Assembly (NCBI RefSeq): GCF_003991905.1
Contig: NZ_RSCL01000004.1
Span: 186,001-250,000, forward strand
Length of the DNA stretch: 64,000 bases
Source of the DNA: Dulcicalothrix desertica PCC 7102
GTDB lineage: Bacteria > Cyanobacteriota > Cyanobacteriia > Cyanobacteriales > Nostocaceae
Reading direction: 5' to 3'
Position 1 is the first letter of the stretch. The number at the start of each line of letters is the position of its first letter. Shown here piece after piece: positions 43,880 to 52,420 of the stretch. The position numbers and the translations under genes were made by a program. Below the pieces are notes generated by a model. The model saw only the letters and a list, made by a program, of their open reading frames with translations, ran no database searches and was not told the origin of the DNA.

Positions 43880-45865
43880 ATGTGTGTTAATTTCGGGCGA
43901 GAAATCTGTGGTACTCTTGAAACCGCAGAAACAAGGGAATGGCTAGTCACTAATGGGATTGGTGGTTATGGTTCGGGAACGGTAGCAGGTTTGTTAACTC
44001 GTCGTTATCACGGGTTATTAGTTGCAGCACTCAAACCTCCACTCGGTCGAACTTTGTTGCTTACGAAGCTTGATGAGACTGCTGTATATGATGACCATAC
44101 TTACCCGTTACACGCTAACCGTTGGGCTGATGGTATTGTAAGTCCACAGGGTTTTCGTCATATTGAGCGTTTTAGTCTTGAGGGTACTATTCCAACGTGG
44201 GAGTATGCTTGTGCTGATGCGCTGTTAGAAAAGCGTATCTGGATGCAGCAAGGAGAAAACACTACATATATTCAATACCATCTGCGTCGCGCGACTCAAC
44301 CGTTAAAATTAACTATCAAAGCGATGGTTAATTATCGCGATTATCATAGTGATACGCAAGGTAATGGTTGGCAAATGACAGTTGAGGAAATATCAGGGGG
44401 AGTTCGTGTACTAGCATATCCTGATGCGGCGCCGCTTTATTTGTTAACTGACCGTGGTAATGTATCACCAGTTCATAATTGGTATTATGGTTTTGATTTA
44501 GCGGTGGAACGTTATCGAGGATTGAATGATAAGGAAGACCATCTTCATGCGGCAACATTTCAAGTTACCCTAGAAAAAGGCGAATCAATCACGTTTGTTG
44601 CTAGTACAGAAGATTTAAAGCAATACGATGGTGAAGCTGCTTTAAAGTTACGGCGCCAAAACGAGAATAAATTATTGGGACTATGGAAAAATCATAATTC
44701 TGCTTTATTTAAAGACTCCCCAGCTTGGATAAAACAATTAGTACTTGCAGCAGACCAATTTATAGTCGAACGTCCGGCGCCTGATGAACCGTATGGTAAA
44801 AGTATAATTGCGGGTTATCCTTGGTTTGGCGATTGGGGACGCGATACCATGATAAGTGTACCAGGACTCACGCTCGCTACAGGAAAACCAGAAATTGCTC
44901 GCTTAATTCTGCGTACTTTTGCTAAATATATAGATAAAGGAATGTTACCTAACCGCTTTCCTGATGCGGGTGAAGTACCTGAATATAATACTGTTGATGC
45001 GACGTTATGGTATTTTGACGCATTGCGCGCGTATCATAAAGATACCGAAGATGACGATTTAATAGAAGAACTTTTTGGCGCCCTTGCAGATATTATCGAC
45101 TGGCATTGTCGCGGAACTCGATATAATATTCATCTTGATGCTGCGGATGGGTTATTGTATGCAGGTGAACAAGGAACACAACTAACATGGATGGATGCGA
45201 AAGTTAATAACGAAGTAATTACACCACGTATTGGTAAGCCAATTGAAATAAACGCACTGTGGTACAATGCTTTACGAACAATGGCTTTGTTTGCACGTCG
45301 CATTAATAAGCCACATCAAGAATATACAGCAATGGCAGACCGTACTCAATTACGATTTGCACGCTTTTGGAATTCTGAAAAAAACTATTGTTATGATGTT
45401 TTGGATACACCCAACGGTGATGATATAACACTACGTCCCAACCAACTTTTCGCTGTTTCCTTACCTGAACCTTTACTGTCACAACTCCAACAACGTTCTA
45501 TTGTAGATATTTGTGGGCGCCAATTACTAACTTCTTACGGTTTACGTTCCTTAAATCCTGATGATACTCATTATCATGGTAATTATGGAGGTAATCAGTA
45601 TCAAAGAGATAATGCATATCACCAAGGAACAACCTGGGGATGGTTGCTAGGTACATTTATATCAGCACACTTGCGCGTGTATGGAAACCGCACTGCTGCT
45701 CGCGAATTTTTAGAACCTATGGCAAATCATGTTTGTAATCATGGTATTGGTAGTTTAAGCGAAATCTTTGACGGTGAGGCGCCTTTGACTCCCCGTGGAT
45801 GTATTGCCCAAGCTTGGACAGTTGCAGAAGTTTTACGACTATGGCTAGCAACTCCTAACTCCTAA
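43880..45865 (+). CDS. amylo-alpha-1,6-glucosidase (glycogen debranching type)
   Basis: 661 residues. The N-terminal domain has EWLVTNGIGGYGSGTVAG and RRYHGLLVAA, the mark of archaeal/bacterial-type debranching enzymes. The C-terminal (alpha/alpha)6 catalytic domain has AGYPWFGDWGRDTMIS, where the Asp residues act in catalysis, AEVPEYNTVDATLWYF-like GEVPEYNTVDATLW and QGTTWGWLLG. It removes alpha-1,6 branches from glycogen. Start ATG at 43880 with no strong ribosome-binding site. Confidence 0.92.
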   Translation: MCVNFGREICGTLETAETREWLVTNGIGGYGSGTVAGLLTRRYHGLLVAALKPPLGRTLLLTKLDETAVYDDHTYPLHANRWADGIVSPQGFRHIERFSLEGTIPTWEYACADALLEKRIWMQQGENTTYIQYHLRRATQPLKLTIKAMVNYRDYHSDTQGNGWQMTVEEISGGVRVLAYPDAAPLYLLTDRGNVSPVHNWYYGFDLAVERYRGLNDKEDHLHAATFQVTLEKGESITFVASTEDLKQYDGEAALKLRRQNENKLLGLWKNHNSALFKDSPAWIKQLVLAADQFIVERPAPDEPYGKSIIAGYPWFGDWGRDTMISVPGLTLATGKPEIARLILRTFAKYIDKGMLPNRFPDAGEVPEYNTVDATLWYFDALRAYHKDTEDDDLIEELFGALADIIDWHCRGTRYNIHLDAADGLLYAGEQGTQLTWMDAKVNNEVITPRIGKPIEINALWYNALRTMALFARRINKPHQEYTAMADRTQLRFARFWNSEKNYCYDVLDTPNGDDITLRPNQLFAVSLPEPLLSQLQQRSIVDICGRQLLTSYGLRSLNPDDTHYHGNYGGNQYQRDNAYHQGTTWGWLLGTFISAHLRVYGNRTAAREFLEPMANHVCNHGIGSLSEIFDGEAPLTPRGCIAQAWTVAEVLRLWLATPNS

Positions 45866-45902
45866 CTCCGCGCCTCCTAACACGAATCCGTTTCGGCGCC
45901 TC

Positions 45903-46742
45903 CTACTCGACTTCTTTAATAGTAGTTTTCTTTTCGAGAATATCCTTCAACACTAAAGTCACTAAAGCTAATAACCCTAAAACTACTGCTGCTGAATATG
46001 CTGCCTCAGTTTGATACTGTTTGTAAGTTTCTTCTACAAATAAAGGTAAACTTTGAGTTTTACCTATTATGTTGCCTGATACTACCGAGACGGCGCCAAA
46101 TTCACCCATTGCCCTTGCATTGGTTAATAGTAAACCATATAATAAACCCCAACGAACATTTGGTAAGGTAACACGCCAAAATATTTGCCAATCTTTGGCG
46201 CCTAATGTTCGAGCAGCTTCTTCTTGGTCGTGTCCTAACTCTTCTAACACTGGTATAACTTCGCGTGCAACAAATGGCATACTTATAAACGCCGTTGCTA
46301 TTACCATTCCTGGAAAAGCAAAGACTATTCTAATGTCATGGTCGAAGAGCCATTCACCAAACCATCCATTACGCCCATAAAGCAATACAATCATTAAACC
46401 TGCTACGACTGGTGAAATCGAAAATGGTAGGTCAATAATACTAAGAATAAAAGCACGTCCAGGAAAATTATTGTTACGAGTCAATGCCCAAGCGGCACAT
46501 AAACCAAATACAGTATTTACTGGTATAGTAACTAACGCTAGGGTCAAAGTCAGCCAAGCAGCATAGAGAAAGTCTGGTTGAGTTAGGTTAGAAAGAAAGG
46601 GTCCAAAACCTTTTCTAAAAGCATAAAAAAATACATTAGCGGCTGGGATATACAAAACTAATCCTAAATACAGTAAAGCTATCCCTATCAAAATTTTAGG
46701 CGCCCAACCACCTTTTTTTTGAGACAAATTATTTCTGGTCAT
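45903..46742 (-). CDS. cysW: sulfate ABC transporter permease CysW
   Basis: 279 residues, six membrane helices. The binding-protein-dependent permease signature EEAARTLGAKDWQIFWRVTL is present, and ARAMGEFGAVSVVSGNI and PLFVEETYKQYQTEAAYSAA are typical of CysW. It forms the sulfate channel with CysT in the inner membrane. The start overlaps the end of cysT by 14 bases, so the two are co-translated. The ATPase gene cysA, often next in such operons, is not here. Confidence 0.96.
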   Translation of the reverse strand: MTRNNLSQKKGGWAPKILIGIALLYLGLVLYIPAANVFFYAFRKGFGPFLSNLTQPDFLYAAWLTLTLALVTIPVNTVFGLCAAWALTRNNNFPGRAFILSIIDLPFSISPVVAGLMIVLLYGRNGWFGEWLFDHDIRIVFAFPGMVIATAFISMPFVAREVIPVLEELGHDQEEAARTLGAKDWQIFWRVTLPNVRWGLLYGLLLTNARAMGEFGAVSVVSGNIIGKTQSLPLFVEETYKQYQTEAAYSAAVVLGLLALVTLVLKDILEKKTTIKEVE

Positions 46743-47610
46743 AGCGTCTTCCCCAAGCCTGTAAAAGATTAATTCCTATTAACAAAACTAATGAAATAAC
46801 TAACAGTACGATACCAATTACCGTTGCACCCGCATAGTCATATTGTTCTAATCGTTGGAAAATAAGTACTGGTGCAATCAAATCTTTAAAAGGTGTATTA
46901 GAAGCGATAATTACCGTTGAACCAAACTCTCCTACTGCCCGCGCGAAACCTAGAGCGACTCCAGTTAAAATTGCTGGAAACAAAGGAGGTAAAATCACTC
47001 GCCAAAAAGTTTCAAACTCACTGGCACCAAGTGACCAAGCTGCCTGTTCAACTTCACTTTCCATTTCTTGTAGCACTGGTTGTACTGTTCGCACAACAAA
47101 AGGTAGCGATATCAATGTCATTGCTACTCCTACTCCTAACCGGGTAAAAGATATCCTAATTCCAAATGGTGCAAATATTGAACCAATCCAACCATTTTCG
47201 CTATATACCGTGGCTAAGGTTAAACCTGCTACAGCAGTCGGCAACGCAAAAGGTATATCTACTGAAGCATCTACTAGCCTTTTTAATGGAAAATCATAGC
47301 GAATTAATACCCAAGCAATTAAAGTTCCAAATACTCCATTTACTAATGCACTAATAATCGAAGTTGTAAAAGTTACATCATAAGCTGATAAAGCAACTGG
47401 ACTTGTTGCAATTTTCCAAAACTGCTCAGGAGGTACTGTTGCTGCTTTGAAAAACATCGCACTTATTGGTACAAGTAGCATTATTACTAGATATACCGCC
47501 GTTACTACCCACGTTATATGAATTTTTGGTAACAGCGATAGCAATCCTTTCCTATTTGGTGCTTTTCTCGGATTTAACTGCTGGTATGAAGAAGGAGAAG
47601 ATACTGCCAT
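46729..47610 (-). CDS. cysT: sulfate ABC transporter permease CysT
   Basis: 293 residues, six membrane helices. EQAAWSLGASEFETFWRVIL is the permease signature and ARAVGEFGSTVIIASNTPFK with LIAPVLIFQRLEQYDYAGAT identify CysT (CysU). Together with CysW it moves sulfate delivered by SbpA. It starts 139 bases after the sbpA gene, across a heptamer repeat array. Confidence 0.96.
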   Translation of the reverse strand: MAVSSPSSYQQLNPRKAPNRKGLLSLLPKIHITWVVTAVYLVIMLLVPISAMFFKAATVPPEQFWKIATSPVALSAYDVTFTTSIISALVNGVFGTLIAWVLIRYDFPLKRLVDASVDIPFALPTAVAGLTLATVYSENGWIGSIFAPFGIRISFTRLGVGVAMTLISLPFVVRTVQPVLQEMESEVEQAAWSLGASEFETFWRVILPPLFPAILTGVALGFARAVGEFGSTVIIASNTPFKDLIAPVLIFQRLEQYDYAGATVIGIVLLVISLVLLIGINLLQAWGRRYDQK

Positions 47611-47617
47611 ATATTAA

Positions 47618-47735
47618 GTAATGAGTGCTGAGTAATGAGTGCTGAGTGCTGAGTGCTGAGTAATGAGTTGTGAGTTAAAAAGCAATGAGTACTGAGAGTA
47701 ACCAATCATCAGTAAAACTTTTTACTCAGCACTCA
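47618..47735. repeat. heptamer-type short tandem repeats (AGTGCTG/AGTAATG)
   Basis: A run of AGTAATG and AGTGCTG units (TGAGTGCTGAGTAATGAGTG and so on), ending with the inverted ACTCAGCACTCAGCACTTTC. This is the short tandemly repeated repetitive sequence type of filamentous cyanobacteria. It fills most of the sbpA-cysT gap and could fold into a hairpin in the mRNA. Confidence 0.85.
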
Positions 47736-47748
47736 GCACTTTCAACTT

Positions 47749-48897
47749 TTATCTTGTTTGTGATTGAATTTGGTCAAAAATGGCGCCGTCTTCAAAGAAT
47801 TTTTTCTGAACTTGGCTCCATCCACCAAAGTTTTCAACTGTACCCAAGGTTTTTACGGTTGGATATTTATCTTTGATTTCTTTGGTTTGTGCGACTGTTT
47901 CGTTGGTTGGACGGAAACCAACTTTTGCAAACTCTTGCTGTGCTTCTGGTGTAAATAGAAACTTCGTAAATGCTTCTACAACTTCGCGATTACCGTGTCT
48001 ATCAACATTTTTGTCTACTATTGCGATTGGATTATCAATAGATATATTTACATCGGGAACAGTATAATTAACTTGTTCTCCTTTTTGTTTTGCAAGAATA
48101 ACTTCGTTTTCGTAGTTAATTAAAACGTCTCCTTGCCTTTGTTTGAAAAATGCGTCACTTGCTTCACGAGCATCTCTAGCCAATATTGGTACATTCTTAG
48201 TATAAATTGTGGTGACAAAATCTAAAGCTTTTTTCTCGTCTCCACCTGTTTTAATAACAGAATTCCATAATGATAAGAAATTCCAGCGCGCGACTCCTGA
48301 TGTTTTAGGGTCTGCTGTAATTACTTTAATTCCTTCTCTGCTCAAATCAGCCCATGTTTTAATATTTTTAGGATTACCGGGACGAGTTACTAATGCTGCA
48401 ACTGATTTGGAAACAATGCCATTATTAGGAAATTCTTTTTCCCATCCTGGTTCTATTAAGCCAGCTTTTTGAATTCTTTGCGTGTCTAATGCAAGCGCTA
48501 GGTGAACTACATCAGCATCAAGTCCATCTATGACTGCGCGCGTTTGTGAGCCAGAACCACCATATGCTCTTTTGAAGGAGACATTTTGATTTTTTTCTTG
48601 CTTCCATTTCTCTACAAACTTTGGAATTATAGCTTCGTGGGCAGACCTAGTAACTGCAAAAGAAACTAAAGTTACTTCTATATCTTTGCTATTCGCTACA
48701 ACCTGACTTGCACGAACACTTGGCGCCAACGCTTCACCGCTTCTATCCCCAAAAGAACAAGCGGCAACAGCCAAACTCAAAAATGCTCCTAGCAAAAATA
48801 AAGGTAAGAACCCTTTCACTGAACTGGCCCTAAACTTAAATGGGACATGTTTTGCTACATTTTGCCAAGCTGCGTGAAAGCGGCGCCATGAGTTCAT
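47749..48897 (-). CDS. sbpA: periplasmic sulfate-binding protein
   Basis: 382 residues. The N-terminus has a hydrophobic segment ending in the lipobox-like LAVAAC, so it may be a lipoprotein (mature Cys at about residue 47). SbpA-like motifs: RAYGGSGSQTRAVIDGLDAD, LARDAREASDAFFKQRQGDV, VNISIDNPIAIVDKNVDRHG. It captures sulfate and delivers it to CysT-CysW. First gene of the sulfate uptake group; upstream is about 300 bases of non-coding DNA. Confidence 0.95.
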   Translation of the reverse strand: MNSWRRFHAAWQNVAKHVPFKFRASSVKGFLPLFLLGAFLSLAVAACSFGDRSGEALAPSVRASQVVANSKDIEVTLVSFAVTRSAHEAIIPKFVEKWKQEKNQNVSFKRAYGGSGSQTRAVIDGLDADVVHLALALDTQRIQKAGLIEPGWEKEFPNNGIVSKSVAALVTRPGNPKNIKTWADLSREGIKVITADPKTSGVARWNFLSLWNSVIKTGGDEKKALDFVTTIYTKNVPILARDAREASDAFFKQRQGDVLINYENEVILAKQKGEQVNYTVPDVNISIDNPIAIVDKNVDRHGNREVVEAFTKFLFTPEAQQEFAKVGFRPTNETVAQTKEIKDKYPTVKTLGTVENFGGWSQVQKKFFEDGAIFDQIQSQTR

Positions 48898-49192
48898 CTA
48901 AATGCACTCCTTAATCTACTGTTTTTTGATAGAGTATTTGGAATATATATCTATAGTCATACATTACACAGAAGACGATAAAAACGCAATAGAGAATCTA
49001 CACATAGTTTATCGAATAAATGTGGATTTGAGAACAAAGCTTATTTTACAAGGGTTTTGTCGGCGCCGGAATCTGTAAAAATCATAAATACCTCAACAAA
49101 GCAACAATTTATTCTCCCAAAAGTTAGTCCGCTTTTAACATCAATGCCTGGGAGAATTTTAATTGTAGGGTGGGCAGTGCCCACCTTACTCT
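48898..49192. other. gene-free region upstream of sbpA
   Basis: The sbpA promoter side plus a GGTGGGCAGTGCCCACC palindrome (about 49168-49187). I see no CysR/NtcB-type site I would defend. Confidence 0.4.
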
Positions 49193-49993
49193 CTAGACTG
49201 AAAGTAAAGCTGCTGTGCGGGCTGGGGTTAAATCTTGGACGTTGCAAAAAACAACTTCGGCGCCTGCATTTATTAATAATTCCGCATAAGCTTCGCGTCG
49301 TGAGGGTGTTTTTTGGACATGGGGTGGTAGTACACCGACACCAATAAATTTGCGCTGTGGTTCTAGTTCTCTTGCTTTAATAACGGTGTACATGTCAGCT
49401 ACTGTATCACCTACATATATAACGGTATTACTCGTATTATTTTGTCCTGCTTCCAGGTGCCTAACTGTATCAAATAATCCTGTAGGGTCTGGTTTACCTG
49501 GTGCATCTTCCATTGCTAATAGTACAGGTGCTTTTAAACCGAGGCGTTTTTCTAACACATAATTTGCAGAACCACGAGTGGCGCCGCTAAAAAATCCCCA
49601 TAAAATACCGGATGACGTTAAATGTTCTAAATATGTGGGATGCAATAACAATGGCTCATCACAAATATAGCCATTCCAGTTGTTAGGGTCAGTACCTCTG
49701 TAACGTGATTGAAAAAATGCTACTATCGCTTGATAGTCTAATTGGACTTGATTACGGTGTTTTCCTTGAGCCTCAAAGTGTCTAAATATCAACTCCTGCG
49801 AAGCTTCCCAATCATTATTCCAAATGCCTTCCGATTTAAGTTTATCAATATCTACTGGTGTTGGACGATACGCAAAATCTGTAAAATGCTCGACAGTATC
49901 AGCTAATGCGCGACGGTAGGAACCACCAACATCGCGAATAACGCCATCGATATCAAAAACAATAATAGCGTTTACTGGGGATTGTTCAGTCAT
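49193..49993 (-). CDS. HAD-superfamily hydrolase (TIGR01548 type)
   Basis: 266 residues. Motif I is VFDIDGVIRDVGGSYRRAL with the nucleophile Asp; motif II-like SGATRGSANYVL (Ser); motif III with Lys in MEDAPGKPDPTGLF; motif IV VIYVGDTVADMYT. The overall pattern is that of TIGR01548, a cyanobacterial and plant HAD group of unknown substrate. Start ATG at 49993. Confidence 0.85.
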   Translation of the reverse strand: MTEQSPVNAIIVFDIDGVIRDVGGSYRRALADTVEHFTDFAYRPTPVDIDKLKSEGIWNNDWEASQELIFRHFEAQGKHRNQVQLDYQAIVAFFQSRYRGTDPNNWNGYICDEPLLLHPTYLEHLTSSGILWGFFSGATRGSANYVLEKRLGLKAPVLLAMEDAPGKPDPTGLFDTVRHLEAGQNNTSNTVIYVGDTVADMYTVIKARELEPQRKFIGVGVLPPHVQKTPSRREAYAELLINAGAEVVFCNVQDLTPARTAALLSV

Positions 49994-50163
49994 GGAGTGT
50001 GAGTCGCGTTCAAAAGTTCCTGAACTACTTTATCTCAATTTTTTAGCTGTGCGAGTCTAATTATTTATGATGATTTGCTCAAGTGGTGGATTATTAAGTT
50101 AAAATAGGCAATCGTCTGTCTGATTGATTGTAAAGTTCGCCCGGATGCGTCCCGGAGGTGTGA

Positions 50164-50463
50164 TTGTCCAAATTTCTCTTAAAGATTCTCTGGTTAGATG
50201 AGAATGTAGCCCTAGCAGTTGACCAAATTGTGGGCAAAGGCACGAGTCCCTTGACAAAGTACTTCTTTTGGCCCAGAAATGATGCCTGGGAAGAACTAAA
50301 AAAAGAACTAGAGTCTAAACACTGGATTACAGATGTAGATAGAGTCGAGTTGCTCAACAAAGCTACAGAAGTAATTAACTACTGGCAAGAAGAAGGCAAA
50401 AATCGACCTATGGGTGAAGCTCAGTTGAAATTTCCTGAAGTCACCTTCACTGGTAGCGCTTGA
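50164..50463 (+). CDS. ribosomal protein PSRP-3 (Ycf65)
   Basis: 99 residues: [60 protein letters not shown] are diagnostic for PSRP-3, the 30S ribosomal subunit protein found in cyanobacteria and plastids. The start must be TTG at 50164: the codon just before it in frame is TGA, and no ATG occurs before the last quarter of the gene. A good GGAGG lies 5 bases upstream. A palindromic repeat follows the stop. Confidence 0.93.
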   Translation: MSKFLLKILWLDENVALAVDQIVGKGTSPLTKYFFWPRNDAWEELKKELESKHWITDVDRVELLNKATEVINYWQEEGKNRPMGEAQLKFPEVTFTGSA

Positions 50464-50488
50464 TATTTCAGCGTTTCCTGAAACGTTT

Positions 50489-50516
50489 GTAGAGACGTTA
50501 CATGTAACGTCTCTAC
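50489..50516. repeat. perfect 28-bp GTAGAGACGTTACA palindrome
   Basis: A 14-bp inverted repeat without loop, lying 25 bases after the PSRP-3 stop and 2 bases before the end of the convergent kinase-WD40 gene; probably a shared terminator. Confidence 0.85.
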
Positions 50517-50518
50517 AT

Positions 50519-52240
50519 CTAATGGGAAATATCTAATTCCCAAATTTTAATTGTTTTGTCCTTGCTACTACTGACAATAATTTGTGTGTCAGAGTTAGCA
50601 ATGGCAATGTTTGTAACAGAATCTGTATGACCTGAAAGCGTGGTTACTTCTTCAGCGTTGCTAACTTGCCACAGCTTAACTGTTTTATCTTTACTAGCGC
50701 TTATTAACAAAGTTCCATCAAAACTAAATACTAGTGCTGTAATTGACCAAGAATGTCCTGTAAGTGTGGCGAATTCTTCACCAGTATTTACATTCCATAG
50801 TTTGATGGTGTTATCGTCGCTACCTGTAGCTAAAATTTTCCCGTCTGAACTAAATGCTACGGCAGTAACCGCCCATGTATGACTCGATAATATATTAGAT
50901 AGTGAATATGATAAAGAATCGGCGCCATTTTTCCACAAGCGAACTGTTTTATCAAAGCTTGCACTAGCTAAATTACCATCTGCACTAAATGTGACTAGAC
51001 TAACTTGAAGCTTATGTCCAGTCAGTACGGCAACTTCTTTACCTGTAGTCACATCCCAAAGTCTAATCGTTTTATCCCAACTTCCACTAGCCAATATCTC
51101 TCCATTTGGATGAAATGCTACTGACTTGACGACGTGTTGATGTCCTACCAAGGTATAAATTTCTTTATAATCTTGATTCCATAATTTGATTGTTTTATCA
51201 TCGCTACCTGTTGCCAATATTTGAGCATTAGGACTAAATGCTACTGATGTAACTGGTTTATTATGACCGTGAAGTGTATGTAATAATTGTTGTGTTTTAC
51301 AATCCCATATACATACATCTTTGTTACTATGGGTACTCGCAATAATATTTTTATCCAAACAAACTGCAACTGCGTTTACTTCTGAAGTCGAATGTATAGT
51401 TTTATGCTCCGCAGGCGCCTGCCAACTTTGTTCATGCGTAGTATATGCTGAAATACCCATCATCATTAATACTTCATCAACTGACATAAAACGCTGATTT
51501 ATATCTTGGTTGATAAGCTTATCAAGAATCTTACCCAACCGCACACTAATAGGTGTTTGTAAATAATGACGCCATGCCCATTGATTATTCGCGGTGTCAT
51601 ATAAATCAAAAGGTCTTACTTGAGTGAGTAAATAAATACAAGTAACACCCAAGCTGTAAAGGTCACTGCTAAATATTGGTTTAGATAAAGCAAGCTCTGG
51701 CGCCGTATATTCTGGACTACCTGTAATAATATTATTAGCTTGATAATAAGCAGCAGCTACCTGAGAAGCAGCAAAATCAACTAAAACAAAATCTTGGCTG
51801 CCATTCCTACATATAATATTTTCTGGCTTGATGTCACAATGAATTAATTTATGACTATGTACTAATTTTAAAGTGGTTAAAATATCTGTCAGTATTTGCC
51901 AAATTTTATTTTCGCTTAAAGTACCTTGTTCTGCGAGTAACGTATTTAAATTTATACCTTCAATATGTTCAAATACTAAATAGATACAATCGTTGCCGCA
52001 GTGGTAATCTATTAACTTAGGAATTTGAGAAGACTTGCTTAACTGTTGTAATATTTTTAACTTATGTTCAAAGTTTCTTGGTTGTGGTGATAATATTTTT
52101 TGAATAACGCAGGGTATAAAAGGATATTCTTCTTCATTAACAGCGAAAAAAGTTTGTGTATATTTACCGTAACTAATTAGCTTAAATAAACGGTACGCGG
52201 GTTCTAAAAAAATCGGCAGTACTACATTAGAATTGTACAT
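50519..52240 (-). CDS. Ser/Thr protein kinase with C-terminal WD40 propeller
   Basis: 573 residues. The kinase domain (about 15-275) has the catalytic loop HCDIKPENI, with Cys instead of the usual Arg, and the metal-binding loop VDFAASQ, where Ala replaces Gly of DFG; the nucleotide-binding Asp is kept. Then seven WD40 repeats (about 280-573), each ending in LW-type strands (TGSDDKTIKLWN, ASGSWDKTIRLWD, SASKDKTVKLWQ), close one propeller. No membrane helix. The propeller is a protein-docking platform for kinase targets; the replaced residues hint at low or altered activity. Confidence 0.92.
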   Translation of the reverse strand: MYNSNVVLPIFLEPAYRLFKLISYGKYTQTFFAVNEEEYPFIPCVIQKILSPQPRNFEHKLKILQQLSKSSQIPKLIDYHCGNDCIYLVFEHIEGINLNTLLAEQGTLSENKIWQILTDILTTLKLVHSHKLIHCDIKPENIICRNGSQDFVLVDFAASQVAAAYYQANNIITGSPEYTAPELALSKPIFSSDLYSLGVTCIYLLTQVRPFDLYDTANNQWAWRHYLQTPISVRLGKILDKLINQDINQRFMSVDEVLMMMGISAYTTHEQSWQAPAEHKTIHSTSEVNAVAVCLDKNIIASTHSNKDVCIWDCKTQQLLHTLHGHNKPVTSVAFSPNAQILATGSDDKTIKLWNQDYKEIYTLVGHQHVVKSVAFHPNGEILASGSWDKTIRLWDVTTGKEVAVLTGHKLQVSLVTFSADGNLASASFDKTVRLWKNGADSLSYSLSNILSSHTWAVTAVAFSSDGKILATGSDDNTIKLWNVNTGEEFATLTGHSWSITALVFSFDGTLLISASKDKTVKLWQVSNAEEVTTLSGHTDSVTNIAIANSDTQIIVSSSKDKTIKIWELDISH

Positions 52241-52306
52241 TCACACTCCTTTTCTTTGTAGACTTTATGCAATTAAATAATATCTTCGCCAATTTTTCTA
52301 GACATG

Positions 52307-52406
52307 CGACATATAAAGATATATAAAGATATATAATCTTGTAAGATAGTCTTGTGGGATAGTCTTGTGGGATAGTCTTGTGGGATGGGCATCCCTGCCC
52401 GTCCCA
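52307..52406. repeat. AAAGATATAT tandem and GATAGTCTTGTGG tandem, then palindrome
   Basis: ATATAAAGATATATAAAGAT, then three units of GATAGTCTTGTGG and finally GGGATGGGCATCCCTGCCCG. The last part is the same palindrome family as 32848 and 35078. It lies between the stop of the flotillin gene and the kinase start. Confidence 0.75.
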
Positions 52407-52420
52407 AATATTAAACGCTC

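Noticed and set aside
48209-48472. Plus-strand frame opposite sbpA
   Set aside because: Overlaps a well-supported gene completely and lacks a start signal.
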